Source: Spirabiliibacterium mucosae (GTDB taxonomy: Bacteria; Pseudomonadota; Gammaproteobacteria; Enterobacterales; Pasteurellaceae). From it: 51,168 bases of DNA. The translations under genes and the position numbers were made by a program. Positions 7,879 to 18,072 of the stretch are shown here, in pieces. The stretch covers positions 1 to 51,168 of the forward strand of contig NZ_JABTBO010000016.1 of the NCBI RefSeq assembly GCF_014884965.1, in the 5' to 3' direction. The notes below the pieces were generated by a model. That model was not told where the DNA came from. It made no database searches and was given only the letters and a program-made list of their open reading frames with translations. The stretch's first letter is position 1; each line of letters starts with the position of its first letter.

Positions 7879-10265
7879 TTAATCTCTCAAATAAGCATTA
7901 AAACGCTGCTTCAACTCAGATACAACATTCGATACTATCTGGGTAATATCGTCTTCTTCGAGCGTTTTTTGTCGGTCTTGTAAAATCAAGCTGATCGCAA
8001 GACTTTTACACCCATCGGCCACTCCTGTGCCTTGATAAACATCAAACAAGTTAACTTGAGTGAGCGTTTCACCTGCAGCGTCACGGCATGCTGCAACAAC
8101 ATCTGCTGCGGCCACTTCTTGGCTGACCACAACAGCAATATCCCTGCGGTTGGCAGGAAAACGAGAAATTGGCTTGGCTTGCACAATGTCGCGCTCGGCA
8201 ATGGCGGACCACAAAATTTCAAACGCAATCACGCGGCCATTGAGGCCTAAGCTTTGGGCAATTTGTGGGTGCACGCTGCCGATAAAGCCCACCTCTTGGC
8301 CGTCAAGCACAATCGCAGCGGATTGGCCTGGGTGCAAGGCGGGAAGGCTTTGCTGAAATAGCTCACACGGCTGCCTGCGCGGGTGAGCTTCAAAATGCTG
8401 TCTAAATCGCCTTTGAGGTCATAAAAATCCGCACTTTCGCTTTTTTCAAACCAGTTTTCATTGTGGCGTGGGCCGGTGATCACAGCGCTGAGCACAAATT
8501 CTTGGCGCACGCCCGCTTCGGCGCTTTCATCAGGGATAAAGCGCAGGCCTGTTTCAAACAAGCGGATGCGATTTTGTTGGCGATTTTGGTTATACACCAG
8601 CGCGCCCAAAAGCCCTGGCAGCAACGACAAACGCATCGCTGACATATCTGCCGAGATTGGGTTTGGCAAAATCAGCGCAGGCTGCTCTGGGTGCAATTTT
8701 TGTTGCACTTTCGGGTCAACAAAGCTGTACGTCACCGCTTCTTGATAGTCACGATCGACCAGTGCGGTTTTGATGCGTGAAAGCGCCACATCGGCCTCTT
8801 TGTGCTCACGCATGGTCAAATGCGCAAGTGGTGCGCAATTTGGGATGGCGTTATAGCCATAAATGCGCGCCACTTCTTCAATCAAATCTTCCTCAATGGC
8901 GATATCAAACCGCCAGCTGGTCGGTTTGGCTGTCCATTGGTCATTCGAAAAGGCCACATCAAACCCAAGGCGGGTTAAAATGTCGGTCACGGTGTCATCA
9001 GCAATGTGATGGCCAAGCAGCGCATCGAGCTTGCTGCGGCGCAGTGTCACGCTGGTTTGTTTTGGCAAGTTTTCCTCGCTGACTACTTCACAAATTTCAC
9101 CGGCTTCACCGCCACAAATGGCGATTAAAAGTGCGGTCGCGCGCTCCATTGCGTGACGTTGTAACATATAATCCACGCCGCGTTCAAAGCGGTGGGAGGA
9201 ATCCGTATGCAGCCCGTATTGGCGGGCACGGCCAGTGATGGCCAACGGCGCAAAAAAGGCGGATTCCAAAATCACATTTTTGGTTTCGCTACTCACGCCC
9301 GTGGCCAAGCCGCCGAAAATCCCGGCCATCGCGACGGGGCCGTTTTGGTCGGCAATCACCAAGGTGTTGGCTTGTAATTTGGCTTCGCTTTCATCTAACA
9401 ACGTCAGCAGCTCACCCTCGTTGGCCATGCGCACCACAATCGGTTGCGCGAGTTTGTCGGCGTCAAAGGCGTGCATTGGCTGGCCGAGTTCAAGCAAAAT
9501 GTAGTTGGTGACATCCACCACAGGGTCAATCGAGCGCAAGCCACAACGGCGCAATTTTTCTTGCATCCACAGTGGCGTTTTGGCGCTGAGATCGACATTT
9601 TTCACCACGCGGGCTAAGTAGCGCGGGCAGGCTTGTGGTGCTTGCACGTCAATCGACACTTTATCGCTCAAGGTAGCGTTAACCTGCTCAATGACAGGCT
9701 CTTGAACATCGGCTTGGTTGACCACACCCAGCTCACGCGCCACGCCGCGCACGCTTAGGCAGTCCGCGCGGTTAGGAGTGAGACTGATTTCAATCGCGTT
9801 GTCGTCCAGCCCGAGGTATTGGCGCAAATCTTGCCCTACGGGCGCGTCAGCTGGCAGCTCGATAATGCCGCTGGAGTCAAGCTCAATGCCGAGCTCTTTG
9901 TACGAGCACAACATGCCTTCAGATGGCTCGCCGCGCAATTTGGCTTTTTTGATTTTAAAATCACCTGGCAGCACCGCGCCCACGGTGGCGCAGGCCACTT
10001 TCAAGCCTTGGCGGCAGTTTGGCGCGCCACACACGATATCCAATAAAGCATCAGCGCCCACATTGACTTTGGTCACGCGCAATTTGTCGGCATTCGGGTG
10101 TTGTTTACATTCCACCACTTCACCGACCACCACGCCTGAAAATTCACCCGCGCAAGGCTCAATGCCGTCCACTTCAAGGCCGAGCATGGTAATTTGTTCT
10201 GCTAATTCGGCTGTTGAAATGGCAGGGTTCACCCACTCACGCAGCCACAATTCATTTAATTTCAT
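7879..10265 (-). CDS. pheT: Phenylalanyl-tRNA synthetase beta subunit (frameshifted in this sequence)
   Basis: Beta subunit of the tetrameric PheRS, which charges tRNA-Phe. The long frame from 10265 encodes [14 protein letters not shown], the tRNA-binding EMAP-like domain (about residues 40-150), the B3/B4 editing region and the B5 domain, up to VSYFSKAFP. The C-terminal anticodon-binding FDX domain continues in another frame from [11 protein letters not shown] to 7879. Adding one C near 8340 joins them into 795 residues, the normal length. The gene is essential, so the shift is almost surely an assembly error. It starts one base after the pheS stop, and ihfA follows 3 bases later. Confidence 0.95.
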
Positions 10266-11384
<1,119 letters not shown>

Positions 11385-11448
11385 TTATGTTGATGTGTGG
11401 CTATATAATACTCTAATAAATACGAAAAATCATCTAGTTATTATGCTT

Positions 11449-11742
11449 TTACCACCACCATGGATAAAAACTTGCGCCAACGCTTGGGCCGTAAAAATCC
11501 CCAAAGCCATAGCCCACGCCAATGCTTGGCGCCATGCGCACCGGCCGTTGTGGGACTGGCGGGGCATAATCGCTGGCATTGAGCAGGCTAGGCTGTTGAT
11601 TTTGATTGTCTTTTTTGGCTGCTTGGGGTTGTGGCGTTTGGTGTGCAGCTTGGTAGCTTGGCAACGCGCTGTCTTGCGCAGGTGGCGTGTGAGCACAAGC
11701 GCCCAGCAACAGGCTTAAACTTAATAATAGAAAACGTGGCAT
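11449..11742 (-). CDS. Hypothetical small lipoprotein
   Basis: Not recognised. From ATG 11742 (AAGGAG four bases upstream; the in-frame ATG at 11763 lacks a good site) it has 97 residues. A lipoprotein signal MPRFLLLSLSLLLGAC gives a lipidated cysteine at 16. The mature part is rich in Pro, Gln and Ala, then turns Gly/Tyr/Phe/Trp-rich (VGYGFGDFYG) and ends PWWW. The composition suggests a disordered envelope protein with an aromatic tail. It lies between fabA and pheS on the same strand. Confidence 0.7.
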   Translation of the reverse strand: MPRFLLLSLSLLLGACAHTPPAQDSALPSYQAAHQTPQPQAAKKDNQNQQPSLLNASDYAPPVPQRPVRMAPSIGVGYGFGDFYGPSVGASFYPWWW

Positions 11743-11783
11743 AAGGCTCCTTGTTTTGCGCATTTAAAGGCTCATTATACAAC

Positions 11784-11818
11784 AAAAAAACCGCACTTTA
11801 AGGCCTAAAGTGCGGTTT
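11784..11818 (-). terminator. Terminator formed by paired uptake sequences after fabA
   Basis: Two inverted uptake sequences (AAACCGCACTTTA and its complement) meet head to head around AGGCCT. Read from fabA, the stem is followed by seven T. This is the usual Pasteurellaceae dual use of uptake-sequence pairs. Confidence 0.75.
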
Positions 11819-11828
11819 GTGAAAGCAA

Positions 11829-12356
11829 TTAAAATGTGGTGGTGTCTTGGAATAGGCCCACTTTGAGATCGGTTGCGGTGTAGATCACGCGGCCATCAAC
11901 CTCAACCTCGCCATCAGCCACGCCCATCACCAATTTGCGGTTGATTACGCGTTTAAGGTGCAGGCGATATACCACTTTTTGGGCGCTCGGCAGGATTTGG
12001 CCGGTGAATTTCACCTCGCCCACGCCGAGTGCGCGGCCTTTGCCTTTGCCGCCAAGCCAGCCGAGATAAAACCCGACCAATTGCCACATGGCATCAAGCC
12101 CCAAGCAGCCTGGCATCACAGGGTCATTGATAAAATGGCATTGAAAAAACCACAAATCCGGCTTGATGTTGAACACTGCCTCAACGTAGCCTTTGCCAAA
12201 GTTACCACCGTCTTCACTCATGTGGGTGATTTCGTCCATCATCAGCATCGGCGGGGCTGGCAATGGCGGGCCATCTTGGCCGAACAGTTCACCCTTGCCA
12301 GAGGCAATCAACTCTTCATAGTTGTACGACGCTTGTTTGTTAACGCTGTTGCTCAT
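11829..12356 (-). CDS. fabA: 3-hydroxydecanoyl-ACP dehydratase/isomerase FabA
   Basis: Homodimeric hot-dog-fold enzyme that dehydrates 3-hydroxydecanoyl-ACP and isomerises trans-2- to cis-3-decenoyl-ACP, the branch point to unsaturated fatty acids. It has 175 residues. The catalytic H74 (in [11 protein letters not shown]) and D88 (in GLDAMWQL) correspond to E. coli H70 and D84. ycbZ lies just upstream on the same strand, as in E. coli. The start at 12356 is followed by a few more residues than in E. coli. It is followed by a strong terminator. Confidence 0.96.
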   Translation of the reverse strand: MSNSVNKQASYNYEELIASGKGELFGQDGPPLPAPPMLMMDEITHMSEDGGNFGKGYVEAVFNIKPDLWFFQCHFINDPVMPGCLGLDAMWQLVGFYLGWLGGKGKGRALGVGEVKFTGQILPSAQKVVYRLHLKRVINRKLVMGVADGEVEVDGRVIYTATDLKVGLFQDTTTF

Positions 12357-12443
12357 CGCTGTGTTCTCCTTTTTTAGCGCTGCAATGGGGGCATTCTAAC
12401 AGAGAAAATCACAATTGAAAACAGCTAACAAGTGTATGCTGAA

Positions 12444-14075
12444 TTATTTCTTAAATTTCACTAAACCGCGCGTAATCACACTATAAAAGTGGCCAACCGC
12501 ACTTTGTGTTTTGTTCTCAAGCCGCGCTGAAATCAGATCGGAAAGCGACTCAAGTGCAAGGTCGTCACTAAACAGTGGCGTGTGCGTTAAAATAGCTAAC
12601 GCTTGTTCAACATTTTCAACACACCAAAGATGAAACTGCCCCGCTTGCACGGCGGCTATCACCTCTGGGCGCAGGCTCAATTGGGAAAGCGTGATTTTTG
12701 GGATAATCACGCCCTGCTCGCCGGTCAGCCCACGCTGTTGGCAAAGGGCAAAAAAGCCTTCAATTTTTTGGTTCACGCCGCCAACGCTGTGTACTTGCCC
12801 GCTTTGGTCGATAGCGCCTGTGATGGCGATATGCTGAGCGACCGCCACACCTGCCAGCGCGCTGACCAAGGCGCAAAATTGTGCTAAAGAGGCGCTGTCG
12901 CCGTCAATGTCAGAATAGGATTGCTCAAACACAATCGCGGCTGAAAACGGCAATTGCGCCGGCAGGTTGAGCAAATGCGCCAAGCAATATTGCGCCAGCA
13001 TGGTGCCTTTGCCGTGCACGTTGCCAGCTAGGTCATTTTTGCGCTCCACGTCGGTGATTTCCCCCTCACCTAATTGCACGGTACAGGTGATGCGGCTGGG
13101 TTCACCAAAGCTTATCGGGGTGCCGGCGTATTCCACCACCGACAAGCCATTCACCTGCCCCACGCGCGCGCCTGTGGTTTCGATAAAAATTTGCTGATTG
13201 ACGTATTCCCGCAGGCTTAAATCCGCCAATGCAGCTTGTTGAAAGCGAATACGATCGGCATAGTGCCAAACCGCACTTTGGTCAATCACGCCATCTTGGC
13301 AAAGTGCGGTCATGGCGTGAATTTGGCTTTGCAGCTTGGCCAACGCAATGGGTTGCAGTTGGGCGTCTTCACTTTCACGCGCGCCGAGTTGATAGAGCGC
13401 ACGCAGGCCGCTTTCATCAAAGTGCGCTTTGGCCTCATGGGCGATGCCTTGCACCAACCCTGCCCACAGCGCGAGGTTCGCCGGCGTACGGGTGTCGAAA
13501 TAGTGCTCAATTTCACTGTATTGCGCCAGTTCATACAACGCATCATCAAGTTGCGCCAGTGCGGCAAGCTGCTCACGCGAGCCCAGCAGCACTAGCTTAA
13601 ACGCCACGGCGGCAGGCTTGGGTGAAGGCAAATTGACTTTATCGGGCACCGCCCAAGCCAGCGAGTGTGTTTGCAGCGCATTTTTGAGCGTGAACCACCA
13701 TTGCGGGTGCGCCAGCAGCGGCTCAATGCCAAGCAACAGCACACCGCCGTCGGCATGATGCAACAAGCCTGGTTCACAATGCAGCTGGCCGTCAGCACTG
13801 TGCACGCGGCCAAAAAGCGCCGCATGGTGGTAATAAAGTGCGCTGCGCACGTTCGTTTGCCCCTGCTCGCGGACAAATTGCGCAATCAGCTCGCCATAAA
13901 CCGCCATGCCCTCACATTTGAGCACCAACGCCTGCCCCACATTTGCTTGCAGCAAATCCACCAAGGCCGAGCACGCACGCGGCTGCAGCGCCATAAACGG
14001 CTGCGTTGGGCGGATGTCAAACTCAAAGTGCGGTTGCGGGGCCAAGGCTTGGTAAGAAAGGGGTTGTATGCTCAC
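12444..14075 (-). CDS. ycbZ: Lon-related protease YcbZ
   Basis: Lon-like serine protease of the YcbZ/LonB family, which lacks a normal ATP-driven unfolding module. It has 543 residues. The C-terminal third is a Lon proteolytic domain with a Ser-Lys dyad: the serine in DGDSASLAQF (about residue 400) and the lysine in GVNQKIEGFF (about 440). The N-terminal half is a degenerate AAA-type region (LLLGIEPLLAHP resembles a Walker B area) without a clear Walker A, as usual for this family. Adjacent to fabA and near matP, matching E. coli. The substrate is unknown. Confidence 0.9.
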   Translation of the reverse strand: MSIQPLSYQALAPQPHFEFDIRPTQPFMALQPRACSALVDLLQANVGQALVLKCEGMAVYGELIAQFVREQGQTNVRSALYYHHAALFGRVHSADGQLHCEPGLLHHADGGVLLLGIEPLLAHPQWWFTLKNALQTHSLAWAVPDKVNLPSPKPAAVAFKLVLLGSREQLAALAQLDDALYELAQYSEIEHYFDTRTPANLALWAGLVQGIAHEAKAHFDESGLRALYQLGARESEDAQLQPIALAKLQSQIHAMTALCQDGVIDQSAVWHYADRIRFQQAALADLSLREYVNQQIFIETTGARVGQVNGLSVVEYAGTPISFGEPSRITCTVQLGEGEITDVERKNDLAGNVHGKGTMLAQYCLAHLLNLPAQLPFSAAIVFEQSYSDIDGDSASLAQFCALVSALAGVAVAQHIAITGAIDQSGQVHSVGGVNQKIEGFFALCQQRGLTGEQGVIIPKITLSQLSLRPEVIAAVQAGQFHLWCVENVEQALAILTHTPLFSDDLALESLSDLISARLENKTQSAVGHFYSVITRGLVKFKK

Positions 14076-14140
14076 AGTATTCTCTCAATTAATTTAACTT
14101 TGGGTATTATACATCAAACAGTTAAATCTCCACATAGAAT

Positions 14141-14187
14141 ATATCGCATGGCATTTTAGGATTTACAGAAAATGACGCTATGCGATA
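14141..14187. other. Inverted repeat upstream of a tiny membrane protein gene
   Basis: TATCGCAT at 14142-14149 and ATGCGATA at 14180-14187 form an 8-base inverted repeat with a 30-base loop. It could be an operator or an RNA hairpin. Only the repeat itself is seen. Confidence 0.3.
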
Positions 14188-14248
14188 ATATCATTGGCGG
14201 TAGAAGCTGCAGACGAATGCATGAACAGACTATGACAGGAGGTTCCTA

Positions 14249-14338
14249 ATGGGTATCACAATCGGGCTTGTTGTATTTGTTGTTTTAGGGGCGATTTTCG
14301 TTTATAAAGTTAACCAGCAAATTAACCATCACAAATAA
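14249..14338 (+). CDS. 29-residue single-helix membrane protein
   Basis: Not recognised. It starts MGITIGLVVFVVLGAI, a single transmembrane helix, and ends in a polar, His-rich tail (NQQINHHK). AGGAGG lies five bases before the ATG and a clear terminator six bases after the stop, so it has the structure of a real independent small gene. Confidence 0.6.
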   Translation: MGITIGLVVFVVLGAIFVYKVNQQINHHK

Positions 14339-14344
14339 TTATAA

Positions 14345-14367
14345 GGCCTGCATTTGCAGGCTTTTTT
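14345..14367 (+). terminator. Rho-independent terminator
   Basis: GCCTGC, loop ATTT, GCAGGC, then six T. It ends the small gene at 14249-14338. Confidence 0.85.
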
Positions 14368-14418
14368 ATGCCGCCTAGCCATTCACAAAGCCTAAAAAGG
14401 CGTGTATACTGCCTAAAA

Positions 14419-14431
14419 GTGACATTGTCAC
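14419..14431. promoter_or_regulatory. matS-like site in the matP promoter region
   Basis: GTGACATTGTCAC matches the MatP-binding consensus GTGACRNYGTCAC exactly and lies 22 bases before the matP start codon. It could allow MatP to bind, and perhaps repress, its own promoter. Confidence 0.65.
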
Positions 14432-14453
14432 GAATCAAGCAACAGGGGGCGTG

Positions 14454-14900
14454 ATGAAATATCAAAAACTGGAAAATCAAGAAGCACAGTGGAAGTGGCT
14501 CTATTTGGCCAAAAAAATCCGCAATGGCGAGAATATCACCCGTTATGACGAGCAAAGCCTGGCGGAAGATAAAGCCAATGCGCTGCTGCAAGCGCAAAAT
14601 TACCCCGCCTTGATTGAACAGTGGATCACCCAACACCTCGCCCCTGATTTGACTATCAAACTCGACCAAGCCATACGCGCGCGGCGCAAGCGGTTTTTCA
14701 ATGGCGAAAAACGCAGCACCAAGAAAAAGTCCATTGACTTGGAATACCACGTTTGGGCACGGCTGTCGCGCCACTCCCGCAAGATGAAAATGACGCTATC
14801 TGAAACCATTATGTATATGATTGACGAGGCGGAAAACAAAGAACGCTACGCCAGCAAAATGGATTTAATGAAGAAAAATCTCAAGCAGCTGCTTGAATAA
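14454..14900 (+). CDS. matP: Macrodomain Ter protein MatP
   Basis: DNA-binding protein that organises the chromosome terminus by binding matS sites. It has 148 residues from ATG 14454 (MKYQKLENQEAQWKW); a GTG three bases earlier is possible but the ATG fits the family. A helical N-terminal domain (to about 90) is followed by the ribbon-helix-helix DNA-binding region (KKKSIDLEYHVWARLSRHS, about 95-115, then TLSETI) and a C-terminal coiled coil that forms tetramers in E. coli. A matS-like site lies in its promoter region. Genome position near fabA and ycbZ agrees with E. coli. Confidence 0.96.
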   Translation: MKYQKLENQEAQWKWLYLAKKIRNGENITRYDEQSLAEDKANALLQAQNYPALIEQWITQHLAPDLTIKLDQAIRARRKRFFNGEKRSTKKKSIDLEYHVWARLSRHSRKMKMTLSETIMYMIDEAENKERYASKMDLMKKNLKQLLE

Positions 14901-15011
14901 TTTTTATTCAACGCCATCTATCCTTTTACGAAACTGTGAACATTTTAGCGAAACATCTGTCATAGCTTTCGTTAGGCTTAACAATTTCTTTTACAGGATA
15001 GAGAGCAATTT

Positions 15012-16412
15012 ATGAAAAAAAATAACTTTATTTTATCAACGCTGGCGGCAGCCGTATTGGGCTTGAGCCTGGGCACACTGCCAGCGCACGCTGAAAACGC
15101 AACCAATCTTGCCGAGAGCATTATCAAAACCCCAACGGTGGCGGCCAACGACAGCCAGCAATTGCCTAGCTTGGCGCCGATGCTGCAAAAAGTGCTGCCA
15201 AGTGTGGTGACCGTGAATGTCTCTGGCACACAAAAGCAAGAGTCCTTAATCCCTGATGAGTTTAAATTCTTCTTCGGGCGCGATTTTGGCGCTGAGCCGC
15301 GTGAGTTTCAAGGCTTGGGCTCTGGCGTGATTATCGATGCTGACAAAGGCTATGTGCTCACCAACAACCACGTTATCGAAAATGCCAATAAAATCAGCCT
15401 AACGTTGCAAGACGGGCGTGAGTTCAAAGCCAAATTGATTGGCGCGGACAATAAATCCGACGTGGCGTTGCTGCAGATGGAAAACCCGAAAAACCTCACC
15501 GCGATTAAGGTCGCCAACTCTGACAAACTGCGCGTGGGTGATTATGTCGTTGCCATCGGCAACCCATTTGGCCTTGGCCAAACTGTTACCTCCGGGATCG
15601 TCTCCGCCCTTGGGCGCTCAATGATTTCCGGCAACGGCAATTATGAAAACTACATTCAAACCGATGCCGCCGTCAACCGGGGTAATTCGGGTGGTGCGTT
15701 GATCAACCTCAACGGTGAGCTGATTGGCATCAACACCGCCATCATCGCGCCAAGTGGCGGCAATGTTGGCATCGCGTTTGCCATCCCAAGCAACATGGCG
15801 AACAATTTGGTGAAACAAATCATTGAATACGGTGAAGTACGCCGCGGCATTTTGGGCATCAAAGGCGGTGAACTCAATGCCGATCTCGCCAAAGCTTTTG
15901 GTGTTGAGGCGCAAAAAGGCGCATTTATCAGCGAAGTGATGCCGAAATCGGCGGCCGAAGTGGCAGGCTTGAAAGCTGGCGACATCATCACCGCCATTGA
16001 CGGCCAGCCAATCAACAGCTTCGCCGAACTGCGCGCCAAAGTCGCCACCACCGGTGCAGGCAAAACGGTGAAATTGACCTATCAACGTGAAGGCAAAAGC
16101 CACGACACCGATGTGGTGCTGCAAGCTGATGACCAAAGCCAAACCGCAGCCTCCAGTGTGATGCCAGCCTTGAAAGGCGCTGAGCTTGGCAACTTCAACA
16201 AAGACGGCGTGCAAGGCGTTGAAATCACCAATGTGGTGCCAAAATCTGAAGCGGATCGCTACGGATTACAAAAAGGCGATGTGATCATTGGCGTCAACCG
16301 TCAAAAAGTTAACAACATCAGTGAGCTGCGCAAAATGCTGGAGAACAAGCCTTCTGCCGTGGCGCTGAACATCAAACGCGGTGACAGCAACTTCTATATG
16401 TTGGTGCAATAA
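15012..16412 (+). CDS. degQ: Periplasmic serine protease of the HtrA family (DegP/DegQ)
   Basis: Envelope quality-control protease and chaperone that degrades misfolded periplasmic proteins. It has 466 residues. A Sec signal peptide ends near AHAEN (cleavage about 27). The trypsin-like domain has the triad H120 (TNNHVI), D150 (KSDVAL) and S226 (RGNSGG). Two PDZ domains follow, about 260-360 and 375-460, so this is the DegP/DegQ type rather than the one-PDZ, membrane-anchored DegS. The LA loop is short, closer to DegQ. A strong terminator follows. AGGATAGAGAG upstream is the likely ribosome site. Confidence 0.93.
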   Translation: MKKNNFILSTLAAAVLGLSLGTLPAHAENATNLAESIIKTPTVAANDSQQLPSLAPMLQKVLPSVVTVNVSGTQKQESLIPDEFKFFFGRDFGAEPREFQGLGSGVIIDADKGYVLTNNHVIENANKISLTLQDGREFKAKLIGADNKSDVALLQMENPKNLTAIKVANSDKLRVGDYVVAIGNPFGLGQTVTSGIVSALGRSMISGNGNYENYIQTDAAVNRGNSGGALINLNGELIGINTAIIAPSGGNVGIAFAIPSNMANNLVKQIIEYGEVRRGILGIKGGELNADLAKAFGVEAQKGAFISEVMPKSAAEVAGLKAGDIITAIDGQPINSFAELRAKVATTGAGKTVKLTYQREGKSHDTDVVLQADDQSQTAASSVMPALKGAELGNFNKDGVQGVEITNVVPKSEADRYGLQKGDVIIGVNRQKVNNISELRKMLENKPSAVALNIKRGDSNFYMLVQ

Positions 16413-16432
16413 CCGACCGCACTTTTCGCTTA

Positions 16433-16459
16433 ATCCCCAGTTTTGCTGGGGATTTTTTT
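16433..16459 (+). terminator. Rho-independent terminator after the HtrA protease gene
   Basis: ATCCCCAG, loop TTTT, then GCTGGGGAT followed by seven T. A single uptake sequence lies just before it. Confidence 0.9.
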
Positions 16460-16511
16460 ATCTTGCAATTTTGCCCAACTGCCCTACAATCAGCCAAAAA
16501 CAGGAGGCACC

Positions 16512-17024
16512 ATGGCAGACCCGCATATTCAATCCCCGATGGACGGGTGGGATTATTTAACTGTGATTTTCTACCGCGCTGGCTTTTTTCTCGCTGCCGC
16601 TGGCACCGCTTTGCTGCCCGTGCAGGCGCAATCCCAGACCAGCTTTTTGCTGTTGGCCATCGCCAGCACTTTGTGCGCGGGGAGCTTGCATATTTACCTC
16701 AAAAAATTCCGCCTGATTTTGCAATTTGCCACCTGGACGGGCCTTGTGCTTGCCCTGCTCGGGCTGCCCGCGCTTGCCCTTGGCGCTTTTTTTGTCACCC
16801 TTGGCGGCTTGTGTTTTAAAGAGTATTTTTGCTTTCGCGTGCCACTGCTGAACCTCCAACCGCTCTTTTTGGCGCTTTTGTGGGCTGCGCACACCTTTGC
16901 CGGCGCCACACTCACCATGATGCTCGCGGCAATCTCGGGCGTGCTCTTTTTGTGGCTGGCGGTGAAAAAAGCACTGATGCCGCTGCATTTTGACATTGGG
17001 GATAAGCGCAAGTATGAAGTCTGA
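16512..17024 (+). CDS. DUF2301 family membrane protein
   Basis: Integral membrane protein of unknown function. From ATG 16512 (CAGGAGG seven bases upstream) it has 170 residues and starts MADPHIQSPMDGWDYL. An in-frame start at 16443 falls inside the previous terminator and is rejected. About six hydrophobic helices are visible. The segment ALGAFFVTLGGLCFKEYFCF (about 91-110) resembles the conserved FxALxGLxFKExFCF core I know from DUF2301 proteins. It overlaps the following MOSC gene by 11 bases, so the two are probably co-translated. Confidence 0.7.
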   Translation: MADPHIQSPMDGWDYLTVIFYRAGFFLAAAGTALLPVQAQSQTSFLLLAIASTLCAGSLHIYLKKFRLILQFATWTGLVLALLGLPALALGAFFVTLGGLCFKEYFCFRVPLLNLQPLFLALLWAAHTFAGATLTMMLAAISGVLFLWLAVKKALMPLHFDIGDKRKYEV

Positions 17025-17814
17025 TGCGCGCGTGAGCGCACTTTACCTCTACCCGATTAAATCGACCCAACCCAATGAGGTGACGCGACTAAAGATCAGC
17101 GCGGAAGGCGTGGAGCATGACCGCCGCTTTATGCTGACGGATTTAAACGGCCAGTTTATCACCGCGCGCAAGCACGGTGCGCTGTTTGATCTCGCCAGCC
17201 AGTTGATTGACGATGGCTTGGTCATTCGCCACCGTGATGGCAGCCAACTCACCGTGCGTTACGACGACTTCATCCAAACCGCACTTTGCACAGTGTGGGG
17301 CACAGAATTTGACAGCCTGATGGCCCGTGATGCCATCAATCAATGGTTGAGTGACAAATTGCAAAGTACGGTTGTGCTGCGCTGGTGCGGCCACCACAGC
17401 GCGCGGCGGATTAAACGCTACCCCGACACCGCGCTGTCCTTTGCCGACGGCTACCCGCTACTGCTGACCAATATGCAAAGTTTAGCTCGCGTGCAACACC
17501 ACTGCCCCGTGGCGCTCGACATACGCCAATTTCGCCCGAATATCGTGATCGACAACGTGCCAGCGCTGGCAGAGCTTAGCTGGCAACGGCTGCGTATCGG
17601 CGAGGTGGAGTTTATCCACACCAAGCCGTGTGAGCGCTGCATTTTGACCACCCGCGATCTTCACACCGGCCAACTCGAGCCAAAAGCTGAGCCCTTTCGC
17701 ACGCTCAAAAAGCACTTTGCCAATGCCCAAGGCAAGCCGATTTTTGGCGCCAATTTAATTGCGCTCAATCACGGCACAATCACCCTTGGCGATCCCATTG
17801 ACGTTTTAGCCTAA
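17014..17814 (+). CDS. ycbX: MOSC-domain protein, YcbX-like without the ferredoxin domain
   Basis: MOSC proteins are molybdenum-cofactor enzymes. E. coli YcbX detoxifies N-hydroxylated bases such as 6-N-hydroxylaminopurine. From ATG 17014 it has 266 residues and starts MKSDARVSALYLYPIKS, the beta-barrel N-domain pattern. The MOSC core holds the conserved cysteine in KPCERCILTTRD (about 205-216). E. coli YcbX has about 100 more residues forming a C-terminal 2Fe-2S ferredoxin domain, and this protein stops before it. It must therefore obtain electrons from a separate partner if the function is the same. It overlaps the DUF2301 gene. Confidence 0.85.
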   Translation: MKSDARVSALYLYPIKSTQPNEVTRLKISAEGVEHDRRFMLTDLNGQFITARKHGALFDLASQLIDDGLVIRHRDGSQLTVRYDDFIQTALCTVWGTEFDSLMARDAINQWLSDKLQSTVVLRWCGHHSARRIKRYPDTALSFADGYPLLLTNMQSLARVQHHCPVALDIRQFRPNIVIDNVPALAELSWQRLRIGEVEFIHTKPCERCILTTRDLHTGQLEPKAEPFRTLKKHFANAQGKPIFGANLIALNHGTITLGDPIDVLA

Positions 17815-18005
17815 AAAAGCAAAGTGCGGTTGGCAGAATGTGGCCTACATCACAATTTGAGAATCTTTCTCATTTGGTAAAATCTTGGCTAAAAGTCTAA
17901 CCCTTTGCCCCGTTTAGGATTTTAAAAAGTCAAGGCCAAGGGGTGAAATTTTTAGCTTGAATTTGTGTTAAAAAATCACTATCTTGTATTTCGTTTTTTA
18001 ATCCA

Positions 18006-18021
18006 CCACAACATATAGTAG
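18006..18021. promoter_or_regulatory. NrdR-box-like site upstream of nrdA
   Basis: CAACATATAG (18009-18018) matches 9 of 10 core positions of the NrdR box (CWATATATWG type). A weaker candidate (CACTATCTTGT) lies about 30 bases upstream at 17977-17987; paired boxes at such spacing are typical of nrd promoters repressed by NrdR. No motif scan was possible. Confidence 0.4.
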
Positions 18022-18072
18022 TTGTTAAAATTTTTAACAGCGTTGTTAAAATCATCGAAAACAGGACATCTT

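Noticed and set aside
12603-14159. Several frames of 94-164 codons antisense to ycbZ
   Set aside because: Shadows of the Lon-like gene, with no family similarity or ribosome sites.
14930-15011. Sigma-E promoter before the HtrA protease gene
   Set aside because: GAAC and TCTG pieces are present, but no spacing fits the sigma-E consensus.
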